Position numbers and translations under genes: made by a program. Shown one piece after another: positions 34,727 to 43,967 of a DNA stretch of 64,000 bases (positions are counted from its first letter, which is position 1; each line of letters starts with the position of its first letter). The notes below the pieces were generated by a model. It saw nothing but the letters and a program-made list of their open reading frames with translations. It ran no database searches and was not told the origin of the DNA. This DNA comes from CAYNFR01 sp964616755 (GTDB lineage Bacteria; Bacteroidota; Bacteroidia; Chitinophagales; Saprospiraceae): positions 76,923 to 140,922 of the forward strand of contig CAZTSI010000003.1 in assembly GCA_964616755.1 (NCBI GenBank), in the 5' to 3' direction.

Positions 34727-36874
34727 TTGACATTCGATATGGTCAAGCCGCCCGATGAGGATGTGCGGAATATCACCATCAAAATGACGCAAGCTTTCGA
34801 GCAAACCTACACTCGCTTTTTAGACCTCCAAAAAGCTGAATCCCAGGCAAGAGAGGCGCAGATAGAAGCAGCCCTCGAAAGAGTGAGGAGTAAGTCAATG
34901 GCTATGCAAAAAAGTGAGGACTTAGCAGACCTGTCAATGGAATTGGTGAAACAAGTTCAGACTTTTGGCCTTGATAGCTGGTTTTGTGCATTTAACATTT
35001 ATGACGAAGACCCGAGAGGTTCTATTGAGTGGGGTAGCAATGGCCAAGGAACCTTTCCTCTATACCGTACGCCTAGAGAAGGCATATTTCTCAAGTATTA
35101 TGAAGCGGGTCAACAGAATGAAGAATTACTGATTAATGAAATTGGAGAAAATGAATGTGCAGCCCATTATGAATATTTGTGTAGATTGCCCATTGTAGGT
35201 GAAACTTTGCTACAAATGAAAGCAAACGGGATACCTTTCCCTAAGTCTCAAATAGACCATGTGGCATTTTTCAAATATGGCTATCTGCTTTTTATCACTT
35301 TAGATCCAGCTCCTGCGGCTCACGACATTTTCAAACGTTTCGCCAAAGTCTTCGAGCAAACCTACACCCGTTTCCTAGATCTCCAAAAGGCAGAAGCACA
35401 GGCCCGGGAGGCGCAAATAGAGGGCTCATTAGAAAAGATACGATCAAGTTCTTTGGGAATGCATAAGGCTGATGATTTGTCAGATGTAGTTTCTGTATTA
35501 TTTGAACAGATGCAAATCCTAAATGTAGATATGGATTTTGGGTCAGTGAGCATCTTTATTTTCGAAGAAAATTCCAAAGACTTGACCCAATGGATACAAT
35601 TGCCTGAAGGTGTTCAAGCTGTATTTGTTCCTTATTTTGACCATCCAATATTATCTGATTTAAATGAAGCTGTTGAGACGGGTCTTGACTATTTTTCAAA
35701 GGTTTACACCGTAGAGGAAAAGAATTCTTGGGTAGAAATTGGATTTGAACTAACCGATTATAAATATCTTCCTAAAGAATTTAAAACCTCCTTACTCTCT
35801 GCTTCTGGATATGTCATGTCTATTGCTCTAGCAAAGAATTCTGGTATTTGCATTCCTAGTTTCGAAGGAAAGTTACCCTCAGAAGAGGATATTGTAATTA
35901 TGAAAAGAGCTAGCATGGTTTTCGCACAAGCTTATACCCGTTTCCTCGATCTGCAAACCAAAGAAGAACAGGCCGTCAAACTGGCCGAAGAAAAACAACG
36001 ATTGGAAAAAGCCCTGAAGCATCTGCAAGCCACCCAAGCCCAACTGATCCAATCCGAAAAAATGGCCTCCCTCGGTGAGCTTACCGCAGGTATCGCTCAT
36101 GAGATTCAGAATCCGCTCAACTTTGTCAATAATTTTAGTGAAGTCAGCAATGAATTGATAGCGGAAGTGTTGGAAGAAAGGAAAAAGGAAAAGGGTCAAA
36201 GGGATGAAGCACTTGAAGAAGCAATTTTAGGCGATATAAAGGAAAATCTCACAAAAATCAACCACCACGGCCAGCGAGCCAGTTCTATAGTAAAAGGTAT
36301 GCTCGAACACTCCCGCAAAAGCTCCGGAACAAAAGTTCCCACCGACATCAACGCCCTCTGCGATGAATATCTGAGATTGGCGTATCACGGTCTAAGAGCC
36401 AAAGACAAGTCATTAAACGCTACATTTGAGACACATTTCGATCCTAATCTCCCCAAAATCGAGGTAATACCGCAAGACATTAGCCGCGTCATCCTTAATC
36501 TAGTCAATAATGCCTTTTATGCTGTGAATGAAAGAAGCAAAATAAGTGAGCCAGATTATATACCTACTGTCACTATTTCAACAAAACTAATTGCCAACAG
36601 CCAATCGCCAAAAGCCAACAGCCAAGTCCAAATAACCATCAAAGACAACGGCACCGGCATCCCCAATGACGTGAAGGCCAAAATATTCCAGCCGTTTTTT
36701 ACCACCAAACCGACAGGGCAAGGAACTGGATTAGGACTGAGTTTAAGTTATGATATTGTCAAGGCACATGGCGGGGAGCTGAAGGTGGAGAGGAAGGAGG
36801 GGGAAAGCTTGTCCGCCGAAGTTTCAGCGAAGGCGGGAACAACATTTATTATTTCATTACCAACAAATATTTAA
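34727..36874 (+). CDS. Multi-sensor histidine kinase, C-terminal part
   Basis: 715 residues from a TTG at 34727; the first ATG in frame is 34739, and the frame is open back to the TGA at 34705. It has two further sensor modules, each bounded by the same coiled-coil phrases: FEQTYTRFLDLQKAE, AREAQIEAALERVRSKSMAMQKSEDL and AREAQIEGSLEKIRSSSLGMHKADDL. Then come a HisKA-like dimer domain (SLGELTAGIAHEIQNPLNFVNNF, His codon 36098-36100) and a HATPase (LNLVNNAFYAV, IKDNGTGIP, FFTTKPTGQGTGLGLSLSYDIV). No membrane helix, so it is a cytosolic kinase fed by several cues. It should phosphorylate the response regulator-cyclase two genes on. If the upstream TGA is real, only this half could act. Confidence 0.88.
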   Translation: MTFDMVKPPDEDVRNITIKMTQAFEQTYTRFLDLQKAESQAREAQIEAALERVRSKSMAMQKSEDLADLSMELVKQVQTFGLDSWFCAFNIYDEDPRGSIEWGSNGQGTFPLYRTPREGIFLKYYEAGQQNEELLINEIGENECAAHYEYLCRLPIVGETLLQMKANGIPFPKSQIDHVAFFKYGYLLFITLDPAPAAHDIFKRFAKVFEQTYTRFLDLQKAEAQAREAQIEGSLEKIRSSSLGMHKADDLSDVVSVLFEQMQILNVDMDFGSVSIFIFEENSKDLTQWIQLPEGVQAVFVPYFDHPILSDLNEAVETGLDYFSKVYTVEEKNSWVEIGFELTDYKYLPKEFKTSLLSASGYVMSIALAKNSGICIPSFEGKLPSEEDIVIMKRASMVFAQAYTRFLDLQTKEEQAVKLAEEKQRLEKALKHLQATQAQLIQSEKMASLGELTAGIAHEIQNPLNFVNNFSEVSNELIAEVLEERKKEKGQRDEALEEAILGDIKENLTKINHHGQRASSIVKGMLEHSRKSSGTKVPTDINALCDEYLRLAYHGLRAKDKSLNATFETHFDPNLPKIEVIPQDISRVILNLVNNAFYAVNERSKISEPDYIPTVTISTKLIANSQSPKANSQVQITIKDNGTGIPNDVKAKIFQPFFTTKPTGQGTGLGLSLSYDIVKAHGGELKVERKEGESLSAEVSAKAGTTFIISLPTNI

Positions 36875-36876
36875 CC

Positions 36877-37152
36877 GTGAAAAATGAAGTGAAGCTGTTT
36901 GAACAGCAGAAAGTAAGAACACATTGGGATGAAAAAGAAGAGAAATGGTATTTCTCTGTGATTGATGTGATCTCGATATTAACTGAAAGTGTTAATCCAA
37001 GAGACTACTGGTTTAAAATGAAAGCAAGGGTTAAAACCGAAGATGGCCTTGAACTGTCGACAGTTTGTCGACAGTTGAAAATGAAAGCCACTGATGGCAA
37101 AATGAGGGAAACAGATGCTGCAGACACACCCCAATGTTTAAAATCCTTGTAG
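36877..37152 (+). CDS. Truncated Bro-N-domain protein (phage antirepressor type)
   Basis: 91 residues from a GTG, three bases after the kinase stop. It matches the N-terminal Bro-N domain found in phage antirepressors and DinD-like proteins: FEQQKVRTHWDEKEEKWYFSVIDVISILTES, DYWFKMKARVKTEDGLELSTVCRQLKMKATDGKMRETD. Family members continue for 100 residues or more after RETD; here the frame ends about 12 residues later, in unrelated PQCLKSL that overlaps the next gene's start. It looks like a broken remnant caught between kinase and regulator. Translational coupling may still make a peptide. Confidence 0.75.
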   Translation: MKNEVKLFEQQKVRTHWDEKEEKWYFSVIDVISILTESVNPRDYWFKMKARVKTEDGLELSTVCRQLKMKATDGKMRETDAADTPQCLKSL

Positions 37153-38192
37153 TGGATGATGAAACTGATTTAGAGCAACTCATCAAGCAAAAATTTAGAC
37201 GTGAGATTCGACAACAAGTCTACGAATTTTTATTTGCCAGCAATGGCAGTGATGCTTTGACCTATGTTCAAAGTGACCCTGAGATTGATATAGTACTGAG
37301 CGATATTAATATGCCCGTTATGGATGGGCTTACTCTGCTGACTGAGTTGCGAGAATTGAGACCATTGATCAAATCAGTTATGGTATCAGCGTACGGGGAT
37401 ATGGCCAATATTAGAACAGCTATGAATCGTGGTGCTTTCGACTTCATTACCAAGCCAATTGATTTTAGTGACTTGAATTTGACCATTCAAAGGACGATCC
37501 GTCATGCTGCCCAATTTAGAGAAACACTTAAAGCGATAAAAGAAAATAACATTTTAAAGATGTACGTACATGAAAATGTATTGAGTTATATGGGTGGTCG
37601 GGAGTTTGAGTCTACGATTATGGCAAGTGAGACCATCACTGGAACGGTTATTTTTGTCGACATATGTGGGTTTACGACAATTTCGGAGTTTTCGTCACCT
37701 GATATGGTTGTGAAGTTGGTCAATACGTATTTTGACATTATGGTGACAGAAATCATGGCTCAGAAGGGTTATGTCGATAAATTTATCGGTGATGCTATTA
37801 TGGCAGTGTTTAAGGATGAGTATCACTTAAATAGAGCTGTTCTTGCGGCATTGGCAATACGCAAAGCACTAGACGAACTTCCTCAATTGGCCTTAGAACT
37901 GACCTTTAAGCCCAAAGTATCTATAGGTATTAACAGTGGGGAGATGACCTCATGCAATATTGGATCGTCGAGTCTGAGGCGCTTGGACTATACTATGATC
38001 GGCGACACGGTTAATCTTGCCTCGATACTTCAAGACTTAGCAGGCGAAAACCAAATCGTTATAGACCAAATCTGTTATCAGCAAGTCAAAGACGCATTTA
38101 CCTGTAACCTACTTGGTAATGTTGCTCTCAAAAATCGTCTCAGCCCAGTCACCGTTTATGAGGTGGTAGAAGCGATCCGTGCAAAAAACTGA
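37134..38192 (+). CDS. Response regulator - class III nucleotide cyclase fusion
   Basis: 352 residues. A CheY-like receiver occupies 1-125 (ILVVDDETDLEQ, phospho-acceptor Asp57 in VLSDINMPVMDG, then SVMVSAYGD and ITKPIDFSDL). A linker is followed by a class III adenylate/guanylate cyclase from about 170: metal Asp in IFVDICGFTTISEF and DKFIGDAIMAVF, base-recognition region RRLDYTMIGDTVNLAS. Phosphorylation should switch cAMP or cGMP output. The Lys of DKF and Asp of RLDY look like the adenylyl-specific pair, but substrate is not certain. The partner kinase lies directly upstream apart from the Bro-N fragment. Confidence 0.93.
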   Translation: MFKILVVDDETDLEQLIKQKFRREIRQQVYEFLFASNGSDALTYVQSDPEIDIVLSDINMPVMDGLTLLTELRELRPLIKSVMVSAYGDMANIRTAMNRGAFDFITKPIDFSDLNLTIQRTIRHAAQFRETLKAIKENNILKMYVHENVLSYMGGREFESTIMASETITGTVIFVDICGFTTISEFSSPDMVVKLVNTYFDIMVTEIMAQKGYVDKFIGDAIMAVFKDEYHLNRAVLAALAIRKALDELPQLALELTFKPKVSIGINSGEMTSCNIGSSSLRRLDYTMIGDTVNLASILQDLAGENQIVIDQICYQQVKDAFTCNLLGNVALKNRLSPVTVYEVVEAIRAKN

Positions 38193-38332
38193 GTATGGCT
38201 TTATTTTGTCATCTCAATTTTCGATCTCGCACTCGATGATTCTGTAGCGTCAATCAATTCGAAACTTGTTTGCCACCATTAATCTATAATTTGTTATTTT
38301 GGGTTTCCAAAAGCACGAATTGCATATAAAAT

Positions 38333-38794
38333 ATGACGGTTGAGCGTTTAGAAGAAATTGGACCTAAAAATTATTTAGTACCCGCGTCAAAGCTAAAGCG
38401 ATTGGTTAATTACTTAGTTGATTCAGTGCTTTATACTTGCTTGGCGATGTTTTTGGCCATCATCTTAGGGGTAGATCTAGAAGCAATTAATAGTAACCAA
38501 GAAATAAGGCTAGTCTTTAATATCGTGCTTGTCATTGGTATGGTGGGCTATTACATATTATTCGAAACATTACTCAAAGGCAAGTCTCCTGCAAAGTTTA
38601 TCACTGGCACGAGAGTTGTCAAAGTTGACGGCAATGAGCCTGATTTGGACACAATCGCTAAACGTTCACTATGTCGTGCTGTTCCTTTTGAGGCGTTTTC
38701 ATTTCTAAGTTCCAGACCTGATGGATGGCATGATCGTTGGTCGGGCACGATAGTCATTGATGAGCGAATCAGTGATACCTTACTTGCGGTTTAA
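38333..38794 (+). CDS. RDD-family membrane protein
   Basis: 153 residues. Two to three hydrophobic helices (VLYTCLAMFLAIILGV, IVLVIGMVGYYILFETLL) and the RDD pattern: the Arg-x-x-x-Asp pair in KRLVNYLVDSVLYT, KGKSPAKFITGTRVV and the closing DGWHDRWSGTIV. RDD proteins are thought to be ion or small-solute transporters; substrate unknown. Its stop overlaps the end of the opposing arginase-family gene by 15 bases. Confidence 0.85.
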   Translation: MTVERLEEIGPKNYLVPASKLKRLVNYLVDSVLYTCLAMFLAIILGVDLEAINSNQEIRLVFNIVLVIGMVGYYILFETLLKGKSPAKFITGTRVVKVDGNEPDLDTIAKRSLCRAVPFEAFSFLSSRPDGWHDRWSGTIVIDERISDTLLAV

Positions 38795-39631
38795 CATTTT
38801 TGCCATTATTTCTTTAAGGCACTTGGCGGCAACCATGGCTGTCATTCCATTTACATCTCTGGTCGGATTATATTCAACAATATCTGCCCCAATAATCGGC
38901 ACGTTGATTGAATGAATAATATCCAACAATTGCCGCGTCGACATGCCGCCCGGCTCATGATGAGAAACACCAGGGGCAAAAGCAGGATCTAAAACATCCA
39001 AATCTAAAGACAAGTAGATCGGTCTATATATGGGGGGCATATTTGAAAGCTTGTAATCTTTCATTTCTACTTGCTCTACATTAAATCGTTGCGCTTGATC
39101 TCGCTGATGTTGTGTTAAGCTTCTCACTCCTACTTGAATCAACCTATCGGCTAACCCTTGCTCCATAATACGCGCAAATGGGCAGGCATGAGAATGAGGG
39201 TCACCTTCGTAGGCATCATAGAGATCTCCGTGTGCATCAATGTGCAGAATATCAATAGCCCCATACTGCTCATGATGCCATCTGATAAGTGGATAGCTGA
39301 TGGAATGATCACCGCCAAGGGATATTAAAGGTCGATAGAGCTGAGCATTTTTTGGAGAATATTTATCTCCGTGATTATGTGATTGTGTCGGATCTGATTG
39401 CCGTAGTGTAGGTTGATTTTGAAGACTTTCGTAAATATCATCGTAGTATTTTGGTTCAATATCACCTAAGTCTAAAATGTCCCTATCGGAAATAAGCACG
39501 CCTGTTTCAGTGTACATATTGCCCGATGCTGAAAAAAAAGCTTCTCGGATCAACGGCGGTGCTAATGCTGCACCTCTCAGGAAAGAGGATTTTTCATCAT
39601 ATTGGATGCCTAGTAGTGCAATTTGCTTCAT
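38780..39631 (-). CDS. Arginase/agmatinase-family hydrolase
   Basis: 283 residues with every Mn ligand block of the ureohydrolases: LGGDHSISYPL (His), HIDAHGDLYD (Asp, His, Asp) and SLDLDVLDPAFAPGVSHHEPGG (two Asp). It hydrolyses a guanidino or formimino substrate; agmatinase, arginase and formimidoylglutamase cannot be separated by eye. Cytoplasmic. The DUF819 permease gene lies 13 bases upstream and may be co-transcribed, perhaps importing or exporting a related compound. Confidence 0.9.
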   Translation of the reverse strand: MKQIALLGIQYDEKSSFLRGAALAPPLIREAFFSASGNMYTETGVLISDRDILDLGDIEPKYYDDIYESLQNQPTLRQSDPTQSHNHGDKYSPKNAQLYRPLISLGGDHSISYPLIRWHHEQYGAIDILHIDAHGDLYDAYEGDPHSHACPFARIMEQGLADRLIQVGVRSLTQHQRDQAQRFNVEQVEMKDYKLSNMPPIYRPIYLSLDLDVLDPAFAPGVSHHEPGGMSTRQLLDIIHSINVPIIGADIVEYNPTRDVNGMTAMVAAKCLKEIMAKMLNRK

Positions 39632-39644
39632 GACCCTTCAGTGT

Positions 39645-40772
39645 TTATTCTAAGAAAAGCCATTCGATCAACATGGATACAAACAAACCACAATAATTGC
39701 CCAAAGCGAGCCCACATAATGAGGCCGCAATACCACCAACAATTACTTGTCGATTAGATAAGGCTTGCGCCATCTGAGCAATGAACACTGGGCCATAGAT
39801 GGCCGCGACGGACGTAATAATAAAAGTGTCGCGATCAATACCAAAAACGTAACAGAAAAGTAAGTGTAGGCCCACAGCTAAGAGGAAAATGACGATCATA
39901 AAGGCAATATAATGCCCCCCGTTTTTTGCCAAAACAAAAAAATTAGAACTCATACCTACCGCTACTCCAAAGGACAACAGACAATAATCCCCGATTTCAA
40001 AAGGCCCTTTTAGACGACCGATACATGGCTGTAAAGAAAACAGTAGGGACAAAGTAGTGATGGCAATAATGATAAACGTGTCGTTGATTCTTTGCCATAA
40101 AAGAAATGAAATACCTACAGAAGCAGCCAAAATGCCCAAAGCCAAGGCAATTCCTATGGATATATCTCTTTTATTCATGGCTTCGTATTCTAGGAAGCCG
40201 TCATATTCGTTTGTTGGCTTTTCTTTAGCTGTTGTCTTTAGCACAAGCCCAAATAATCTAGACGCCAAAGTCAATAGAAATAGTAAGTATATAGCCCCCC
40301 AAAATATTTGAGCCGAATTGACCAAAGTAATGGTTTCGCTATCGACACCAAGTGCTTTGGCTACGGCAAAAAGGTTGACCGTGCCTCCGGTCAAGATACC
40401 AGCCGTCATGCCACTCGCTTGCCAAATTTTTGGTATATCATCCAGAAAGAACCATGAAGCGATCACGCATGCCAATATGACCGAAGCGATACAGCCTAAA
40501 AAAGATATGATGGTAGACGTAGATTGGTCAAGCCATGAGCGTATATCTGACGAAAAAAGAAGCAAAGGCATTGCCAACATGATGGCCACATTTCGCGCAT
40601 AGGTAGACACGTTTTCGCTCAGAGGAAGGATAGGCACATTACACAGGATAATGCCAATAGCAAAGCAAAGGACAATGGGGCTGATTTTTCGCGCTAAAGA
40701 CCAACGTTCTGCAGCTTTAATGGCTGCATATGGGAATAAAACAATGATGGCAAGTTGAAGGCTGTATTGCAA
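39645..40772 (-). CDS. DUF819-family membrane protein
   Basis: 375 residues with about 11 helices. The DUF819 (YjcL-like) marks are the paired-half layout, TGGTVNLFAVAKALG, which is the GGT-N motif of this family, and the matching second half ending AASLCGLALGNYCGLFVS. Probably a permease; substrate unknown. The start appears to be TTG at 40772, since no ATG lies in frame before the first helix. A TATCTTGG box sits at 40789-40796 on this strand. Confidence 0.82.
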   Translation of the reverse strand: MQYSLQLAIIVLFPYAAIKAAERWSLARKISPIVLCFAIGIILCNVPILPLSENVSTYARNVAIMLAMPLLLFSSDIRSWLDQSTSTIISFLGCIASVILACVIASWFFLDDIPKIWQASGMTAGILTGGTVNLFAVAKALGVDSETITLVNSAQIFWGAIYLLFLLTLASRLFGLVLKTTAKEKPTNEYDGFLEYEAMNKRDISIGIALALGILAASVGISFLLWQRINDTFIIIAITTLSLLFSLQPCIGRLKGPFEIGDYCLLSFGVAVGMSSNFFVLAKNGGHYIAFMIVIFLLAVGLHLLFCYVFGIDRDTFIITSVAAIYGPVFIAQMAQALSNRQVIVGGIAASLCGLALGNYCGLFVSMLIEWLFLE

Positions 40773-40933
40773 TTCGTTCGTTTGCTCGCCAAGATAAAAT
40801 AGCTATGTCGAATCACCCACTTTCTTAACCATGTTATTTTGATCCAAAGCAATACATGAAGGTCATTACCCCCAGATGTTTACATCAAGCTTGGTCGAGT
40901 AAGTGCTCAAATACTCTATATTCAACTATACAA

Positions 40934-42349
40934 CTATTCTTGAGGGCCATCTATTTTGATGAGCTCCTCCATGATGGCATTCAAGTTTTCTGCGGGCACT
41001 TTGCGCAATTTGATCTTATGGTCTTTGTCCAAAATATAAATCAAAGGCGTATTGACGGCATTGTAAAGAGACATCACTCTCGATCGATTGTATTGATCAC
41101 CCGCATTAATGAGGCTCTCCATATTTTTTGCTTTAACGTCTTCCCAACAGCTATCATACTCCTTGCCGGTGCGCGTACAGATGGTGAGTACTTGAACCTT
41201 TTCTTTCCATTTTTCTTGAAATTCTACGACAAAAGGCATTGCCTTGGCACAAAAGCCACATTCAGGCCTCCAAAAAACAATCACTGAATAATCTGTATTT
41301 AAGTCGGCTAGACTTATGGGCGATCCATCTTCTTTTTGTATCACAAAATCAGGGGCATCTTTCCCAATCAAGACGGGCTCTAGTTTTTTTGCATTATCTA
41401 CGATCTCATCCAAATTCTCCTTGGTTACCCACGAAGCCTTGCCTTTACCATAATAATTTAAGGCTAAGTGGACATATACTGTTTCCATACCGATATACTT
41501 TGAATTGGCATATTGAGAAATGAGATAGCTCAAATAATAACGAAATGTCTCTTCTTGAGCCTCCATTTTGCCCAATAAATAATCAACTGAAACTATAATA
41601 GAGTCTGGTTCGCGAGGGGTGAGATTTTCAAGATAAAAATTGACGCGATCATGAATAATGGGTGTACGCAATATCGCAGGATGTGCCAAATCGACATTGT
41701 CAAAATAGTGCATCTTGTAATAAAGGTATCGCTGCTGGTCGATTTCTTCTTCGGTTCCTTCAAACTCGGCAAACTCAAATGGCAAGTTGGCCCTGATGAG
41801 CAACGCAGTAATCGTATTTGGATAGTTCTCAACTATTTGGCGCTGTACATCGGCGACCTGATCATTGATCATTTGTTTGTCTTGTTGTAATTGATCGATG
41901 ATAGAGACCATCGAACTATCAGATGTTTGCAGGGCATTGTCGATGTTTTGTATGCCCATGCGGCTATCGGCCAAAAACAACATGTAATCCGTAAATAGCT
42001 CATTGTCTTCTGAGCCTTCAAAACTGATCGAATTTTCGCGACCAGCATCCGCTCTAAGCTTAAACACTTGGTCATCAGGCTCCATGATAAATTGATAAAA
42101 AAGGCCCTGTGGCACAGATACCAAAATATATAAGCCCGGTGATAACAAGGAGTCCCTTTGATAGACAAAATGCCCTATGCTGTCTTGCTGAAAGAGCGTG
42201 TCTTGCACCAACAATTTATCGGCAAGGTAATAGCCCAAAATCATGGTGTCCCCAGGATAATTGTCCACGTTTATGTCAATATTAACCTGAGCGGCGCTAG
42301 ATGAGCTAAGCCCTAGATACAAGAAGGCTATAAGTAGGAATTTGTACAT
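40934..42349 (-). CDS. Exported thioredoxin-fold protein with DUF4369/DUF5106-like N-domain
   Basis: 471 residues from ATG 42349, which gives a signal peptide (YKFLLIAFLYLGLSSSSAAQ); an ATG at 42397 would add 16 polar residues. The N-terminal domain (INVDNYPGDTMILGYYLADKLLVQDT) and a long helical middle part are typical of Bacteroidota AhpC/TSA-like proteins. The thioredoxin domain starts near residue 325 (LIGKDAPDFVIQKEDGSPISL) with redox motif RPECGFCAKAMPF (CGFC) and the cis-Pro VNTPLIYIL. It probably handles disulfides or electron transfer in the periplasm. Single gene between pyrB and the DUF819 gene. Confidence 0.87.
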   Translation of the reverse strand: MYKFLLIAFLYLGLSSSSAAQVNIDINVDNYPGDTMILGYYLADKLLVQDTLFQQDSIGHFVYQRDSLLSPGLYILVSVPQGLFYQFIMEPDDQVFKLRADAGRENSISFEGSEDNELFTDYMLFLADSRMGIQNIDNALQTSDSSMVSIIDQLQQDKQMINDQVADVQRQIVENYPNTITALLIRANLPFEFAEFEGTEEEIDQQRYLYYKMHYFDNVDLAHPAILRTPIIHDRVNFYLENLTPREPDSIIVSVDYLLGKMEAQEETFRYYLSYLISQYANSKYIGMETVYVHLALNYYGKGKASWVTKENLDEIVDNAKKLEPVLIGKDAPDFVIQKEDGSPISLADLNTDYSVIVFWRPECGFCAKAMPFVVEFQEKWKEKVQVLTICTRTGKEYDSCWEDVKAKNMESLINAGDQYNRSRVMSLYNAVNTPLIYILDKDHKIKLRKVPAENLNAIMEELIKIDGPQE

Positions 42350-42469
42350 ATTATTTTTCTGAGAAAGTGAAGGTTTGTTAAACTGGGTCATGTGCATGTG
42401 ATGATTTAATGTAAACGATAGATCGCTAAAAAAGTCCCTTATGTTTTGTATTTAATGAGTATTTAACAT

Positions 42470-43402
42470 TTACGCTCGTTTGCCGGCTAAAAGATAGAGG
42501 ATAGCCATCCGGATGGCCACACCATTTTCGACTTGTTGGAGAATAATGGAATGCTCACAGTCTGCAACATCAGAGTTTATTTCGATACCTCGATTTATGG
42601 GGCCAGGGTGCATGATGGTGATCTGTCTATTTAGCTTGGATAATCGTTCTTTGTTGATACCATAATAGAGTGAATATTCTCTTAAGCTGGGAATATATTT
42701 TATGTCTTGTCGCTCTAGCTGTATGCGCAATACGTTGGCCACATCGCACCATGCCAAGGCCTCATCTATATGATAATACACCTTGACACCGAGCATGATA
42801 ATGTGTTTGGGAATTAATGTTGGCGGCCCACAAACAGCCACTTCTGCTCCTAATTGCAGCAAGCAAAATATATTGCTCAATGCTACGCGTGAATGCCTGA
42901 TGTCGCCCACGATTACAATTTTTAAGCCTTTTATGTAGCCATATTTTTCTCTAATAGAAAAAGCATCCAATAATGCTTGTGTAGGATGTTCGTGGGTGCC
43001 ATCACCAGCATTAATAATGTTTGCTTTTACGCGATTTGCCAGAAACATAGGTGCCCCTTGCGTAGGATGGCGTAAAACGATCATATCTACCTTCATCGAT
43101 AAGACATTGTTGACAGTATCTAAGAGAGTCTCACCTTTAGTCACAGAGGAGGATGATGCACTGAAGTTAAGTACATCAGCGGACAATCGCCGTTCGGCAA
43201 GCTCAAAGGAGATGCGTGTGCGTGTCGAGTTTTCAAAAAACAAATTGGCGATAGTCACATCTCTTAATGAAGGCACTTTTTTTACGGGTCGATTGATTAC
43301 TTCTTTAAAGCTCTCTGCAGTACTAAAAATTAACTCCATATCAGCAGCAGTAATGTACTTGATGCCGAGAAGGTGCGAGGTGCTGAGTGTTGATTCTGCC
43401 AT
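42470..43402 (-). CDS. pyrB: Aspartate carbamoyltransferase catalytic subunit
   Basis: 310 residues, catalysing carbamoyl phosphate + aspartate to carbamoyl aspartate in pyrimidine synthesis. Signature carbamoyl-phosphate motif FFENSTRTRISFELAERRL, then SVTKGETLLDT, NAGDGTHEHPTQALLD and IMHPGPINRGIEI. ATG 43402 is chosen over an in-frame TTG at 43432. It starts four bases after pyrR, so the two are translationally linked. No pyrI gene is seen. Confidence 0.95.
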   Translation of the reverse strand: MAESTLSTSHLLGIKYITAADMELIFSTAESFKEVINRPVKKVPSLRDVTIANLFFENSTRTRISFELAERRLSADVLNFSASSSSVTKGETLLDTVNNVLSMKVDMIVLRHPTQGAPMFLANRVKANIINAGDGTHEHPTQALLDAFSIREKYGYIKGLKIVIVGDIRHSRVALSNIFCLLQLGAEVAVCGPPTLIPKHIIMLGVKVYYHIDEALAWCDVANVLRIQLERQDIKYIPSLREYSLYYGINKERLSKLNRQITIMHPGPINRGIEINSDVADCEHSIILQQVENGVAIRMAILYLLAGKRA

Positions 43403-43406
43403 ACAA

Positions 43407-43961
43407 CTATTTATCTGAGGATTTTTTGGCAAAAAGCTTTATTTGATTTTTCCCATCCAAATGCGCCCATTCTACTTTGACATAGGCTTCATCTATCGCA
43501 TCTACCGTGATGCCTCGATAGTCTGGCTGAATAGGCAGATGACGATTAAACCTTCTATCGACAAAAACAACTAGCTCAACGCTCGCGGGGCGTCCATAAT
43601 CTTGCAATGCGCTCATGGCGGCATGTATGGTGCGACCTGTATACAGCACGTCGTCTACGAGAATGATTTTCTTACCATCAATCGAGAAATTCATATGTGT
43701 CTCGCTTGGCAATAAAGGTATATCTCTGCGCCTAAAATCATCTCTATGAAAACTGATATCTATCTTGCCATACGTCAGACGAATGTCCGTCTTTTGAAGG
43801 ATACTAGCGACCAAATAATCAGATAGAATAACTCCTTTGTCTTGAATCCCTATTAGGCAAGTGTTATCAAAATCACCATAATTTTCAATCAATTCATGAC
43901 ACATCCTTTGCAGGGTAAAGATGAATTGTCGCGGTTCTAAAATTATTTTGGCTGTTGACAT
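43407..43961 (-). CDS. pyrR: PyrR bifunctional pyrimidine regulator / uracil phosphoribosyltransferase
   Basis: 184 residues with a type I PRTase fold. The PRPP loop is KIILVDDVLYTGRTIHAAM; the hood and RNA-binding face (RLTYGKIDISFHRDDFRRRDIP) matches PyrR. PyrR senses UMP/UTP and binds pyr mRNA in many bacteria, and can make UMP from uracil. No attenuator hairpin was found between it and pyrB, which fits control at the operon head or a mainly enzymatic role here. Six bases after glnS. Confidence 0.92.
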   Translation of the reverse strand: MSTAKIILEPRQFIFTLQRMCHELIENYGDFDNTCLIGIQDKGVILSDYLVASILQKTDIRLTYGKIDISFHRDDFRRRDIPLLPSETHMNFSIDGKKIILVDDVLYTGRTIHAAMSALQDYGRPASVELVVFVDRRFNRHLPIQPDYRGITVDAIDEAYVKVEWAHLDGKNQIKLFAKKSSDK

Positions 43962-43967
43962 CTCTTC

